Assembly: GCF_003425985.1 (NCBI RefSeq)
Contig: NZ_CP022985.1
Location: 3,146,001 to 3,210,000 of the forward strand
Source of the DNA: Mariniflexile sp. TRM1-10
GTDB taxonomy: Bacteria; Bacteroidota; Bacteroidia; Flavobacteriales; Flavobacteriaceae
Reading direction: 5' to 3'
DNA: 64,000 nucleotides
Shown here: positions 8,603 to 17,419 of the stretch, in pieces
Layout: each line of letters opens with the position of its first letter
Numbering within the stretch: the stretch's first letter is position 1
Position numbers and translations under genes: made by a program
Notes under the pieces: model-generated
Seen by the model: the letters and a program-made list of their open reading frames with translations, nothing else
Databases searched by the model: none
What the model was told of the DNA's origin: nothing

Positions 8603-9618
8603 ATCCGCTTATTAAGTTTTTTAAAACCAAAATTTATACAGCCATTTTTTTACTGGTTGTTATATTGTCAATTGGTGTTTTAGGGTATAGGTTTATTTCA
8701 AATTATTCATGGATTGATGCCGTTTACATGACGGTAATAACATTGACTACCGTTGGTTTTGGCGAGGTAATACCATTGGATTACAATTCTAAAATTTTTA
8801 CCATATTTTTAATATTAGCCAGTGTTGTAATAATGGGTTATGCACTTTCTATAATAACTGAATATATTTTAAGTAAAAACAATTTTGAAGAATTAAAATA
8901 TAAAAAGATGCAAAAAGATATTAATAGTTTAAAAAACCATGTGGTTATTTGTGGTTATGGAAGAAATGGTAAACAAGCAGCAATAAAACTGTTAACGCAT
9001 AAAAAATCGTTTGTTGTCATTGAAAAGGATAGAGATCTGGAAGAACGTTTGAGGTTAGACAATGTTCCATATATCATAGGAAACGCTAACGAAGACGAGG
9101 TGCTCATGCAAGCAGGAGTAGACCGTGCTTCCAACTTTATTTCGGCGTTACCTAATGATGCAGATAATTTGTTTGTGGTACTTTCAACAAGACAAATTAA
9201 TAAAAACATCCATATTATTAGTCGAGCATCAAATGAATCGTCTTATGATAAATTAAAGTTTGCAGGCGCCAACAACGTTATTTTGCCCGATAAAATTGGC
9301 GGGGACCACATGGCGTCTTTAGTAGTTGTGCCAGGCTTAATGGAGTTTTTGGACAACCTTTCCATTGTTGGAAAATCAAGCATCAATGTTGAAGAAGTAG
9401 CTGTAGAAAAGCTATTTAGTAAGCAAAAAGTAAAAACCATCAGGGATTTAGACCTTCGTAAAAAAACAGGCTGTACCGTAATAGGTTATAAAGACGAAAA
9501 TGGGGAATATACTGTAAATCCGGAAGCGGAGTTAGAGTTGGCACCACATTCTAAAATCATTGTTTTAGGAAGGCCAGAACAAATAAAAGCACTAAACTCA
9601 ACTTACAACATTAAGTGA
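8599..9618 (+). CDS. potassium channel with RCK/TrkA domains
   Basis: 339 aa two-TM potassium channel: TM1 about 13-33, pore helix and selectivity filter TTVGFGE (50-56), TM2 about 66-90. It continues into a TrkA-N Rossmann domain (VVICGYGRNG, GxGxxG at 119-124) and a TrkA-C domain at about 250-339. This is the MthK/Kch-like architecture, where nucleotide or ion binding to the RCK ring gates the pore. Start overlaps the pspC stop (ATGA). Confidence 0.9.
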   Translation: MNPLIKFFKTKIYTAIFLLVVILSIGVLGYRFISNYSWIDAVYMTVITLTTVGFGEVIPLDYNSKIFTIFLILASVVIMGYALSIITEYILSKNNFEELKYKKMQKDINSLKNHVVICGYGRNGKQAAIKLLTHKKSFVVIEKDRDLEERLRLDNVPYIIGNANEDEVLMQAGVDRASNFISALPNDADNLFVVLSTRQINKNIHIISRASNESSYDKLKFAGANNVILPDKIGGDHMASLVVVPGLMEFLDNLSIVGKSSINVEEVAVEKLFSKQKVKTIRDLDLRKKTGCTVIGYKDENGEYTVNPEAELELAPHSKIIVLGRPEQIKALNSTYNIK

Positions 9619-9727
9619 TGGATCCCCGATTTTAACAGCCAATGTTTTAAAAAATCATTTTTTTTTAGCATCTTGCCGACTTTTACTGAGAATCTTTTAA
9701 AAAAAACAACTAAATCCAATCTTTCTT

Positions 9728-11407
9728 ATGAAGAAATATCTTCTTTCAACTTTCACTTTATTATTACCATTTTTAACAATCGCACAAGAAGTAACAGAAA
9801 AAGGGCTCGATGAAAAAGTAAATGATGCCTTCATGCCTTTTGCAAATTGGTGGGAAGGTTTTATTTTGACTAAAGTTCCCATTGGAGAATATCAAATTCC
9901 TTTTGTTGTGCTTCTTTTGGTTCTAGGAGCCTCATTTTTTACCATCTACTTCAAGTTTCCTAGTATTACCAAATTCTGGACGGCCATAAGTACCGTAAGG
10001 GGTAAGTATGTTGATATTGAAAAACATGGTGTTGCTAAACTTTATAATAGTGATGAAGCATTGGCGGTCGAAGACATTCCGAATACCATAAGAGATGAAA
10101 GTGCTCATGGAGAAGTGTCGCACTTTCAGGCATTGGCAACGGCTGTTTCCGGAACTGTTGGCCTTGGAAATATCGCAGGAGTTGCAGTGGCAATAGGAAT
10201 GGGTGGACCAGGAGCTACTTTTTGGATGATTGTGTGTGGGTTGTTAGGAATGTCGACCAAATTTGTGGAATGTACCCTCGGGGTAAAATATAGAGATGTA
10301 GGTAAAGATGGCACTATTTATGGGGGGCCTATGTATTATTTATCTAAAGGGATGAAGGAAATCGGTCTTGGGAGATTTGGAAAAATATTAGGGATTCTAT
10401 TTGCTCTTCTTTGTGTAGGGGCGTCGTTTGGTGGTGGTAATGCATTTCAATCAAATCAAGCAGCTGTACAAATAAGTACCTTGTTCAATTTAGAAGGCGG
10501 ATCCAATGGTGTTATTATAGGCATTCTATTGGCTTTTTTAGTTGGTATTGTTATTATAGGTGGTATAAAACGTATTGCTAAAATCACCGAGAAAATCGTG
10601 CCTTTTATGGCAGGCCTTTATATTTTGGCAGCATTGGTTATTATATTTGCTAATATCAGTGATATTGGGTTGGCATTTTCATTAATTATTGACGGGGCAT
10701 TTTCACCTATGGCAGGTCTTGGTGGACTTATGGGTGTATTGATTGTAGGGTTTCAAAGAGCGGCTTTTTCTAACGAAGCAGGAGCAGGTTCTGCAGCTAT
10801 AGCCCACTCTGCGGTACGTACAAAATATCCAGCATCCGAAGGTGTTGTGGCACTTTTAGAGCCATTTATTGATACCGTTGTCATTTGTACTATGACTGCT
10901 TTGGTTATTATTTTCTTTAACATTAATGGCGCAGAACCACAAGCCATATTTGATTATACGGCGCAACATGGAAGTAGTGTGATTTTAAAATCAACCGGAT
11001 TGCCAATTAGCGGTGTCGATTTAACGTCTTTGGCATTTGATTCGGTCATTCCCCATTTCTCATATGTATTAACCATAGCTATTGTATTGTTTGCCTTTTC
11101 AACCATGATTTCTTGGTCTTACTATGGTTTGCAATCATGGAAATATTTATTTGGAAAAGGTAAAAAAGCCGATATGGCTTATAAAATATTATTCTTGTTT
11201 TTTGTAGTAGTTGGTGCGGCTGCAACTTTGGATGCCGTTATTAAATTCTCTGATGCCATGATTTTGGCATTGGTATTCCCTAACATGATAGGTTTGTTGT
11301 TCTTATTTCCTAAAGTAAAACAAGAAATGAAACGCTACTTGGACGCTATTTCAATTAAAAAAGAAGCTATTCAAGAAGGTGCAGAGGACATTACCAAGCA
11401 CATGTAA
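9728..11407 (+). CDS. sodium:alanine/glycine symporter (AGCS family)
   Basis: 559 aa with about 10-11 transmembrane segments and the AGCS signature (SGTVGLGNIAGVA at 141-153, then GMGGPGATFWM). It imports alanine or glycine with Na+. Residues 1-20 look like a cleavable signal sequence (ending TIAQ), followed by an extra-cytoplasmic segment, an N-terminal extension relative to many AGCS transporters. The upstream 109 nt contain no obvious TAnnTTTG element. The next gene starts 20 nt downstream. Confidence 0.9.
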   Translation: MKKYLLSTFTLLLPFLTIAQEVTEKGLDEKVNDAFMPFANWWEGFILTKVPIGEYQIPFVVLLLVLGASFFTIYFKFPSITKFWTAISTVRGKYVDIEKHGVAKLYNSDEALAVEDIPNTIRDESAHGEVSHFQALATAVSGTVGLGNIAGVAVAIGMGGPGATFWMIVCGLLGMSTKFVECTLGVKYRDVGKDGTIYGGPMYYLSKGMKEIGLGRFGKILGILFALLCVGASFGGGNAFQSNQAAVQISTLFNLEGGSNGVIIGILLAFLVGIVIIGGIKRIAKITEKIVPFMAGLYILAALVIIFANISDIGLAFSLIIDGAFSPMAGLGGLMGVLIVGFQRAAFSNEAGAGSAAIAHSAVRTKYPASEGVVALLEPFIDTVVICTMTALVIIFFNINGAEPQAIFDYTAQHGSSVILKSTGLPISGVDLTSLAFDSVIPHFSYVLTIAIVLFAFSTMISWSYYGLQSWKYLFGKGKKADMAYKILFLFFVVVGAAATLDAVIKFSDAMILALVFPNMIGLLFLFPKVKQEMKRYLDAISIKKEAIQEGAEDITKHM

Positions 11408-11427
11408 AACATTAATTAGAGTAGTAT

Positions 11428-12300
11428 ATGAAATCCCATTTCACGTTTTCTAAAAATCAGCGAAATGGGATTTTTATTTTAATTCTGCTCATCATTATTC
11501 TGCAATGCATTGGTTTTTATATGGATTTTTCTTCTGAAAAAATTGATGTCAACAAAACCGAACTTTTAAAATTTCAAAATGAAATAGACGCGCTTCGTTT
11601 GGCAAAAATAGAAGAAAGAAAACCAAAGATATATGCTTTCAATCCCAATTATATAACGGATTACAAAGGAGCAACTTTAGGAATGACGAATGAAGAAATT
11701 GATAGATTGCTTGCTTTTAGAAAACAGAATAATTGGATTAATTCCGTGAAGCAATTCCAAGAAGTCACCAAAATATCAGACTCTCTTTTAGAAGCAATTT
11801 CACCCTATTTTAAATTTCCGGATTGGGTAACGAATCCACTTCCTAAACCAGAATATAAAGAAGCATATAGTAATAATAAACCAAAAACATTTCAACAAAA
11901 GCAGGACTTAAACAAAGTAACAGCACAAGAGTTGCAAAATATAAACGGTATTGGCGAAGTGCTTTCCGAGAGGATAATAAAGTTTAGGAATAAATTTCCA
12001 GGCGGGTTTATTGATAATGTACAATTACAAGATGTGTATGGGTTAACACCAGAAACCATTCAGCGAATCAATGAAGAGTTTGCTGTAAAAACACCACGAC
12101 TTATAAAGAAAATAGTGCTGAATAAAGCAACTGTAGACGAGTTGGTTACCATTCAACATATCGATTATAATTTGGCATTTGATATTGTTGAAGAACGCCA
12201 GTTGCGGGAAGGTTATAAATCGTTCGAAGAATTAAAAAAAGTAAAAGACTTTCCTATAAATAAAATCGATATAATTAAATTATATTTGTTGCTTGATTGA
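11428..12300 (+). CDS. helix-hairpin-helix (ComEA-like) membrane-anchored protein
   Basis: 290 aa. One N-terminal TM anchor (about 14-32) is followed by three HhH-type repeats: about 70-115, 165-195 (LQNINGIGEVLSERIIKFR) and 235-285. The central one is the best match to the DNA-binding HhH of ComEA. It is larger than ComEA itself and typical of Bacteroidota helix-hairpin-helix proteins. A role in DNA binding at the cell surface or uptake is inferred from the fold only. Confidence 0.75.
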   Translation: MKSHFTFSKNQRNGIFILILLIIILQCIGFYMDFSSEKIDVNKTELLKFQNEIDALRLAKIEERKPKIYAFNPNYITDYKGATLGMTNEEIDRLLAFRKQNNWINSVKQFQEVTKISDSLLEAISPYFKFPDWVTNPLPKPEYKEAYSNNKPKTFQQKQDLNKVTAQELQNINGIGEVLSERIIKFRNKFPGGFIDNVQLQDVYGLTPETIQRINEEFAVKTPRLIKKIVLNKATVDELVTIQHIDYNLAFDIVEERQLREGYKSFEELKKVKDFPINKIDIIKLYLLLD

Positions 12301-12326
12301 AAAAAAGCATAAAAAAGAAAGCATAA

Positions 12327-13493
12327 ATGAACAGTATGTACTTCACGGAAGAGCATCATCTTTTTAGAAAAAGCCTTCAGGATTTTTTACAAAAAGAAGT
12401 CGTTCCACTTATTGAAACTTGGGAACAAACAGGGGTTATCGATAAATTCATTTGGAAAAAGTTTGGAGATATGGGCTTTTTCGGGATTAATTATCCCGAA
12501 GCTTATGGCGGTTTAAATTTAGATTTATTTTATACTGTTATCCTTTTAGAAGAGCTACAAAAAATAAATTCAGGTGGTTTTGCAGCAGCTGTTTGGGCAC
12601 ATGCATATTTGGCCATGACGCATCTTAATACCGAGGGAAGTGAAGCCATCAAACAAAAGTATTTAACGCCAAGTATTGCTGGTGATAAAATAGGATGTTT
12701 ATGCATTACAGAACCTTTTGGTGGTAGTGATGTGGCGGGAATGCGAACGACGGCTGTTAAAAGCGGAGACCATTATATCTTGAATGGTTCCAAAACATTT
12801 ATTACCAATGGTGTATATAGCGATTATTTGATAGTAGCAGCAAAAACCAACCCAGATTTAGGAAATAAAGGCATTAGTATTTTTGTTATTGACAGAGAAT
12901 CGGCTGGCCTATCGGCAACCAAATTAAACAAGTTGGGTTGGCGTGCATCCGATACGGGTGAAATAGCTTTTGATAATGTTCAAGTGCCAGTTGCTAATTT
13001 AATGGGTGAAGAAAATAAAGGCTTCTCTTATATTGTAGAACACTTTTCTTTAGAGCGTTTGATAATGGGAATTAATGCCCATGCCCGTGCAGAATTTGCT
13101 TTGGAGTATGCATTGCAATACATGTCCGATCGTATGGCTTTTGGTAAATCCATTGATAAATTTCAGGCTTTAAGACATACTATTGCCGATTTATACACCG
13201 ACATGGAAATCTGTAAAGAGTTCAATTATGTGGTAGCATATAAATTGAACAAAGGTGAATATGTTGTAAAACAAGCCACCATGTCTAAACTTAAGTCAAC
13301 AAAAATGGCCGATGAGGTTATTTACCAATGTTTACAGTTTTTAGGTGGTTATGGTTATATGGAAGATTACCCCATGGCAAGACTGTTTAGAGACAGTAGG
13401 TTAGGACCTATTGGTGGAGGAACATCAGAGATTTTAAGAGAGATTTTAGCAAAGATTATCATCGATAAAAAAGAATATAAACCAACAACGTAA
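12327..13493 (+). CDS. acyl-CoA dehydrogenase
   Basis: 388 aa, canonical length. Signatures: CITEPFGGSDVAGM (about 126-139), GSKTFITNG (about 154-162), and the C-terminal QFLGGYGYMEDYPMAR with a Ser/Thr-rich flavin loop GGGTSEI. The usual catalytic Glu in the last motif is Gly here, while E243 in SLERLIMG occupies the alternative position used by isovaleryl-CoA and long-chain dehydrogenases, so the enzyme should be active and of that subclass. It would oxidise an acyl-CoA to the enoyl-CoA with FAD. Start is ATG at 12327; Met4 is an alternative. Confidence 0.9.
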   Translation: MNSMYFTEEHHLFRKSLQDFLQKEVVPLIETWEQTGVIDKFIWKKFGDMGFFGINYPEAYGGLNLDLFYTVILLEELQKINSGGFAAAVWAHAYLAMTHLNTEGSEAIKQKYLTPSIAGDKIGCLCITEPFGGSDVAGMRTTAVKSGDHYILNGSKTFITNGVYSDYLIVAAKTNPDLGNKGISIFVIDRESAGLSATKLNKLGWRASDTGEIAFDNVQVPVANLMGEENKGFSYIVEHFSLERLIMGINAHARAEFALEYALQYMSDRMAFGKSIDKFQALRHTIADLYTDMEICKEFNYVVAYKLNKGEYVVKQATMSKLKSTKMADEVIYQCLQFLGGYGYMEDYPMARLFRDSRLGPIGGGTSEILREILAKIIIDKKEYKPTT

Positions 13494-13498
13494 AAAAA

Positions 13499-13526
13499 TT
13501 CAGAATTCAGAATTCAGAATTCAGAA
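13499..13526 (+). repeat. four tandem copies of TTCAGAA
   Basis: A perfect 7-nt microsatellite, 4 copies, lying immediately upstream of the rpsU -7 element and covering the region where its -33 element would be. Confidence 0.9.
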
Positions 13527-13533
13527 TTATTTT

Positions 13534-13541
13534 TATATTTG
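13534..13541 (+). promoter_or_regulatory. rpsU promoter -7 element TATATTTG
   Basis: A perfect flavobacterial -7 box (TAnnTTTG), 38 nt before the start codon. A matching -33 TTG is not present at the usual spacing, where TTCAGAA repeats lie instead. Confidence 0.65.
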
Positions 13542-13562
13542 CACCCTGAAATTCTAAAAGAG

Positions 13563-13569
13563 AGGAGGT
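13563..13569 (+). promoter_or_regulatory. strong Shine-Dalgarno of rpsU (AGGAGGT)
   Basis: AGGAGGT is 9-10 nt before the rpsU ATG. Flavobacterial genes usually lack such sites, and the other starts in this window have A-rich leaders instead. In Flavobacterium, bS21 covers the anti-Shine-Dalgarno of 16S rRNA, and ribosomes lacking bS21 preferentially read the Shine-Dalgarno of rpsU; this site fits that autoregulatory scheme. Confidence 0.85.
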
Positions 13570-13578
13570 TAAGACACT

Positions 13579-13773
13579 ATGTTAATAATACCAATTAAAG
13601 AAGGAGAAAATATAGATAGAGCGCTAAAGCGTTTTAAAAGAAAGTTTGATAAAACTGGAACTAAACGTCAGTTGCAAGCACGTAAACAATTTACAAAGCC
13701 ATCTGTAGAACGTAGAGCGCAAATACAAAAAGCACAATACATTCAAGGTTTAAGAGATGCAGAAGATATATAA
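13579..13773 (+). CDS. rpsU: 30S ribosomal protein bS21
   Basis: 64 aa, full-length bS21, starting MLIIPIKEGENIDRALKRFK. In Bacteroidota it binds the 30S platform next to bS6/bS18 and helps hide the 3' end of 16S rRNA. Start chosen because of the strong Shine-Dalgarno at 13563. It is a single-gene transcript: its own promoter upstream and an intrinsic terminator at 13799-13824. Confidence 0.97.
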   Translation: MLIIPIKEGENIDRALKRFKRKFDKTGTKRQLQARKQFTKPSVERRAQIQKAQYIQGLRDAEDI

Positions 13774-13798
13774 TTTCTGTTCTCATATATAAATTAAG

Positions 13799-13824
13799 AT
13801 CCCGCTATAGGCGGGATTTTTTTT
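13799..13824 (+). terminator. rpsU intrinsic terminator
   Basis: Stem ATCCCGC/GCGGGAT with a 5-nt loop, followed by a run of eight T. 25 nt after the rpsU stop. Confidence 0.9.
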
Positions 13825-13926
13825 GCTCATAATTTATGAATATAAAGTTGCGTTCTAAACTTTAAACTTTTAACTTTAATAAATCAAAAAGTCTAATAAT
13901 CTAACAATCTAACAATCTACAAAAAG

Positions 13927-14817
13927 ATGCCTTTCAAATCGTTTACAGATTATCTACTGTTGGAAAAAAACTATTCAGCACTCACAGTAAAGGCGTATCA
14001 AAACGATTTAGACACTTTTTTGGAATTCATTAAACTAGAATACCAAACCGACTCTGTTAATCAAGTTAATTATGTTCAAATCCGCACATGGATTGTTTCA
14101 TTGGTGGAAAGTGGTTTGTCCAACCGAAGCATCAACAGAAAAGTTTCAGCATTAAATACCTATTATAAATTTCTTCTAAAAACAAGTACCATTCAGGTAA
14201 ACCCATTAATAAAACATAAAGCCTTAAAAACACGTAAAAAAATTCAAATTCCATTTTCGGAAGCTGAAGTGTCAACCGTTTTGGATGATTTTAATTTTGA
14301 AAATGATTTTGAAGGGATTCGTGATAAGTTAATCATCGAATTATTTTATTCAACAGGCATAAGAAGAATTGAGTTGGTAGAGCTGAAACTGTTGAGTTTT
14401 AATTTAGATAACAAAACGTTAAAAGTGCTAGGAAAAAGAAATAAGGAGCGTATGATTCCGTTATTAGAATCAGTGATAATCACCTTAAATTTATATTTGA
14501 AAGAACGAAGTCAGTTGTCGAGTATTATAGATAGTGATCATTTATTTTTAACCCAAAAAGGAGTTAAAATATATGAAACACTTGTCTACAGAATAATAAA
14601 TGATTATTTTAGTAATGCATCTAGTAAAGTAAAAAAGAGTCCGCATATATTAAGACATTCTTTTGCAACTCATTTGCTTAACCAAGGTGCAGATTTAAAT
14701 GCTGTTAAAGAACTTCTTGGGCATTCAAGTTTGGCAGCGACTCAGGTTTATACCCATAACAGTATAGCAGAGTTAAAAAAGGTGCATGTGAATTCACATC
14801 CAAGAAGTAAAAAGTAA
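13927..14817 (+). CDS. xerC: tyrosine recombinase XerC-like
   Basis: 296 aa. SAM-like N-terminal core-binding domain (about 1-90) and catalytic domain with the full RKHRHY set: R146 (STGIRRIEL), K170, H240/R243 (HILRHSFATH), H266 (LLGHSS) and Y275 (QVYTH). Resolves chromosome dimers at dif. Its place next to hpf, tRNAs and tuf is the conserved flavobacterial location of the chromosomal enzyme, so it is not a mobile-element integrase. The AT-rich leader (13860-13920) contains CTAACAATCTAACAATCTAC iterations. Confidence 0.93.
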   Translation: MPFKSFTDYLLLEKNYSALTVKAYQNDLDTFLEFIKLEYQTDSVNQVNYVQIRTWIVSLVESGLSNRSINRKVSALNTYYKFLLKTSTIQVNPLIKHKALKTRKKIQIPFSEAEVSTVLDDFNFENDFEGIRDKLIIELFYSTGIRRIELVELKLLSFNLDNKTLKVLGKRNKERMIPLLESVIITLNLYLKERSQLSSIIDSDHLFLTQKGVKIYETLVYRIINDYFSNASSKVKKSPHILRHSFATHLLNQGADLNAVKELLGHSSLAATQVYTHNSIAELKKVHVNSHPRSKK

Positions 14818-14853
14818 AATGTATAATTATTGTCTAACCTAAATTTCATTAGT

Positions 14854-15156
14854 ATGAAAGTAAACATGCAATCAGTTAATTTTAATGCAGATAAAAAATT
14901 AATAAATTTCATTCAAAAGCGAATGGATAAATTAGATACTTTTTATGATAAAGTCATTCAATCGGATGTTTTTTTAAAAGTAGAAAACACAAGTGATAAG
15001 GAAAATAAAATATTTGAAGCAAGGGTTAGTGTGCCAGGAGATAGTTTTGTTGTAAAAAAACAATGCAAAAGCTTTGAAGAAGGTGCAGATATGGCAGCAT
15101 CATCACTAGAAAGACAATTAAAAAAGAGAAAAGAAAAATTAAGAGCACATTTATGA
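14854..15156 (+). CDS. hpf: ribosome hibernation promoting factor HPF/RaiA family
   Basis: 100 aa short-form HPF (KVNMQSVNFNADKKLINFIQ). It binds the 30S A/P-site region in stationary phase and helps inactivate or dimerise ribosomes. ATG at 14854 is chosen over an in-frame TTG at 14830, because homologues begin MKVN and the shorter form has the family length. It lies 36 nt after xerC and is probably cotranscribed. Confidence 0.92.
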   Translation: MKVNMQSVNFNADKKLINFIQKRMDKLDTFYDKVIQSDVFLKVENTSDKENKIFEARVSVPGDSFVVKKQCKSFEEGADMAASSLERQLKKRKEKLRAHL

Positions 15157-15177
15157 TAAAATTTCTTAAAAAATGTT

Positions 15178-15206
15178 TTGAATAAAAAAATAAATCTATA
15201 CATTTG
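15178..15206 (+). promoter_or_regulatory. promoter of the tRNA/tuf cluster
   Basis: TTG (15178-15180), 18 nt, TACATTTG (15199-15206): a good flavobacterial -33/-7 pair, 49 nt before tRNA-Thr(TGT). Confidence 0.75.
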
Positions 15207-15255
15207 CAGTCCGTTAGAAATAGCGGACTTTTTTTATGCATAAAAAGTATAAAAA

Positions 15256-15329
15256 GCCGATGTAGCTCAGCTGGCTAGAGCAGCTGATTTGTAATCAGCA
15301 GGTCGTGGGTTCGAGTCCCTCCATCGGCT
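15256..15329 (+). tRNA. tRNA-Thr (anticodon TGT)
   Basis: 74 nt cloverleaf: acceptor GCCGATG/CATCGGC, anticodon stem GCTGA/TCAGC with loop TTTGTAA, T-loop TTCGAGT. No encoded CCA. A second identical gene is at 34760-34833. The last 18 nt region (15313-15330) is repeated at 15426-15443. Confidence 0.97.
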
Positions 15330-15330
15330 C

Positions 15331-15443
15331 TTGAAATTTTGAAATGGCATCAGGAAATTGATTAAGGCTATTGGATTTGCCGAAAGTTAATGGGACGAGA
15401 AGTTTATCCTGAGCTAAGTCGAAGGGAGTCCCTCCATCGGCTC
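15331..15443 (+). repeat. insert after tRNA-Thr with duplicated tRNA 3' end
   Basis: A 95-nt stretch (15331-15425) followed by an exact copy (15426-15443) of the last 18 nt of the tRNA region (GAGTCCCTCCATCGGCTC). The insert ends in a 29-nt core (15396-15424: CGAGAAGTTTATCCTGAGC then TAAGTCGAAG) that recurs in the equivalent place after tRNA-Trp. This looks like a miniature element that duplicated the tRNA tail. Confidence 0.8.
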
Positions 15444-15516
15444 AGAAAAAATAAAAAAAGCGAAGTGTAAAAAGTTCGTTTTTTAAGTTCTTTAAAAAGA
15501 GTGAAATAAGTTAATT

Positions 15517-15598
<82 letters not shown>

Positions 15599-15767
15599 CA
15601 AGCAATTTTTAATAAGGAGTTGTCAAAAGCTCGCTTTTGTAAAACTGCGTTTAAAAACTGTTTGGATTGGGTCACCAATCCAGGAACACCGAACAAATGT
15701 GAGGTAATCCTATAAAAACATGAACTTTGAAATATTGAAACTATACAAGTGGAAAGCTTGTTAAATT

Positions 15768-15840
15768 GCGGGAGTAGCTCAGTTGGTAGAGCGTCAGCCT
15801 TCCAAGCTGAATGTCGCCGGTTCGAACCCGGTCTCCCGCT
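15768..15840 (+). tRNA. tRNA-Gly (anticodon TCC)
   Basis: 73 nt. Acceptor GCGGGAG/CTCCCGC, anticodon loop CTTCCAA, T-loop TTCGAAC. Followed after 5 nt by an ATTCC-type hairpin repeat. Confidence 0.97.
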
Positions 15841-15845
15841 CTAAA

Positions 15846-15867
15846 ATTCCTGCGAAGGCAGGAATCT
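15846..15867 (+). repeat. ATTCC...GGAATCT hairpin repeat, copy a
   Basis: Palindrome ATTCCTGC-GAAG-GCAGGAAT then CT, 5 nt after tRNA-Gly. Same family as 28895-28916, 47558-47579 (minus) and 58988-59009. No T-tract follows. Confidence 0.85.
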
Positions 15868-15958
15868 CATTTCAAAATTGTTTTGGAGAGAGGATGTAAA
15901 AACTTATGAGTTTTAGTTTAAGCCTAAAATCTTAAACTTGAAACCAGCAATTAAAACC

Positions 15959-16030
15959 GCCGGTGTAGCTCAGGGGTAGAGCGTTTCCTTGGTAAGGAAG
16001 AGGTCACGAGTTCAATTCTCGTCATTGGCT
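15959..16030 (+). tRNA. tRNA-Thr (anticodon GGT)
   Basis: 72 nt. Acceptor GCCGGTG/CATTGGC (two G-U pairs), anticodon loop TTGGTAA. It reads Thr codons ACC/ACU, complementing the TGT isoacceptor. Located 66 nt before tuf. Confidence 0.95.
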
Positions 16031-16096
16031 CTATTATTGAAAAGATTAGAACACACTAATATTATTATATAACTAAGATTAAATTATTTAAAAAAC

Positions 16097-17284
16097 ATGG
16101 CAAAGGCAACTTTCGATCGTTCAAAACCACACTTAAATATTGGTACAATTGGACACGTAGATCACGGTAAAACAACTTTAACTGCTGCTATTACTAAAGT
16201 ATTAGCTGATGCAGGTTTATCAGAAGCAAAATCATTTGATCAAATTGATAACGCTCCAGAAGAAAAAGAAAGAGGTATTACAATTAATACTTCTCACGTA
16301 GAATATTCAACAGCTAACCGTCACTACGCTCACGTTGACTGTCCAGGTCACGCGGATTACGTAAAGAACATGGTTACTGGTGCTGCTCAAATGGATGGTG
16401 CTATTTTAGTAGTAGCAGCTACAGATGGTCCAATGCCACAAACTCGTGAGCACATCTTATTAGGTCGTCAAGTAGGTATTCCTCGTATGGTTGTATTCAT
16501 GAATAAAGTGGATATGGTTGATGACGAAGAATTATTAGAACTAGTTGATATGGAAATTAGAGATTTATTATCTTTCTATGAGTATGATGGAGATAATGGA
16601 CCTGTAATTGCTGGTTCTGCTTTAGGTGCACTTAATGGTGAACAAAAATGGGTAGATACCGTTTTACAATTAATGGAAGCTTGTGATACTTGGATTGAAG
16701 AGCCGTTAAGAGAAATTGATAAGCCTTTCCTAATGCCTATCGAAGATGTATTCTCTATTACTGGTCGTGGTACTGTAGCAACTGGTCGTATCGAAACTGG
16801 TATCGCTAAAACTGGAGATCCAGTTGAGATTATCGGTATGGGTGCTGAAAAATTAACATCTACTATTACTGGTATCGAAATGTTCCGTCAAATCCTTGAT
16901 AGAGGTGAAGCTGGAGATAATGCTGGTATCTTATTAAGAGGTATTGAGAAATCTCAAATCTCTAGAGGTATGGTTATTGTTAAGCCAGGTTCTGTAACAC
17001 CACACGCTAAATTTAAAGCTGAGGTTTATATCCTTAAAAAAGAAGAAGGTGGTCGTCATACACCATTCCACAACAACTACCGTCCACAGTTCTACGTACG
17101 TACAACTGACGTAACAGGAAACATAGCGCTTCCTGATGGTGTTGAAATGGTTATGCCAGGAGACAACTTAACTATCACTGTTGAACTTATCCAAAAAATT
17201 GCAATGAACGTTGGTTTACGTTTCGCAATCCGTGAAGGTGGTCGTACAGTAGGTGCTGGTCAAGTAACTGAAATTTTAGACTAA
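16097..17284 (+). CDS. tuf: elongation factor Tu
   Basis: 395 aa. GTPase motifs GHVDHGKT (19-26), DCPGH and NKVD, then the two beta-barrel domains, ending [10 protein letters not shown]. Delivers aminoacyl-tRNA to the ribosome. Codon use is strongly biased to A/T-ending optimal codons. The cluster context (four tRNAs before, tRNA-Trp and secE after) is the conserved Bacteroidota arrangement. Confidence 0.99.
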   Translation: MAKATFDRSKPHLNIGTIGHVDHGKTTLTAAITKVLADAGLSEAKSFDQIDNAPEEKERGITINTSHVEYSTANRHYAHVDCPGHADYVKNMVTGAAQMDGAILVVAATDGPMPQTREHILLGRQVGIPRMVVFMNKVDMVDDEELLELVDMEIRDLLSFYEYDGDNGPVIAGSALGALNGEQKWVDTVLQLMEACDTWIEEPLREIDKPFLMPIEDVFSITGRGTVATGRIETGIAKTGDPVEIIGMGAEKLTSTITGIEMFRQILDRGEAGDNAGILLRGIEKSQISRGMVIVKPGSVTPHAKFKAEVYILKKEEGGRHTPFHNNYRPQFYVRTTDVTGNIALPDGVEMVMPGDNLTITVELIQKIAMNVGLRFAIREGGRTVGAGQVTEILD

Positions 17285-17306
17285 ACAGTTTAATATATCA
17301 TAAGCT

Positions 17307-17334
17307 AAGGTATTCCGTGTTTTCGGAATACCTT
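17307..17334 (+). terminator. hairpin between tuf and tRNA-Trp (terminator or processing site)
   Basis: 11-bp perfect stem AAGGTATTCCG/CGGAATACCTT, loop of 6 nt, 12 nt before tRNA-Trp. There is no T-tract, so partial termination or RNase processing is as likely as full termination. Confidence 0.55.
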
Positions 17335-17345
17335 GACTTATATTT

Positions 17346-17418
17346 ACGGGTTTAGCTCAGTTGGTAGAGCACTGGTCTCCAAAACCAGGTGTCGGGAGTT
17401 CGAGTCTCTCAACCCGTG
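17346..17418 (+). tRNA. tRNA-Trp (anticodon CCA)
   Basis: 73 nt. Acceptor ACGGGTT/AACCCGT, anticodon stem CTGGT/ACCAG with loop CTCCAAA, discriminator G. The region 17403-17419 is repeated at 17469-17485. Confidence 0.97.
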
Positions 17419-17419
17419 C

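Noticed and set aside
13499..13526. CRISPR-like or origin iteron array
   Set aside because: Seven-nt units without spacers and with no cas or replication gene nearby; a microsatellite.
13927..14817. Integrase of a mobile element next to tRNA genes
   Set aside because: The recombinase lies in the conserved rpsU-xerC-hpf-tuf neighbourhood and has XerC features; the tRNA-tail inserts are too short to be its islands.
15426..15443. A second, truncated tRNA-Thr pseudogene
   Set aside because: Only the T-arm end and acceptor strand are present; better described as a duplicated tail within a repeat insert.
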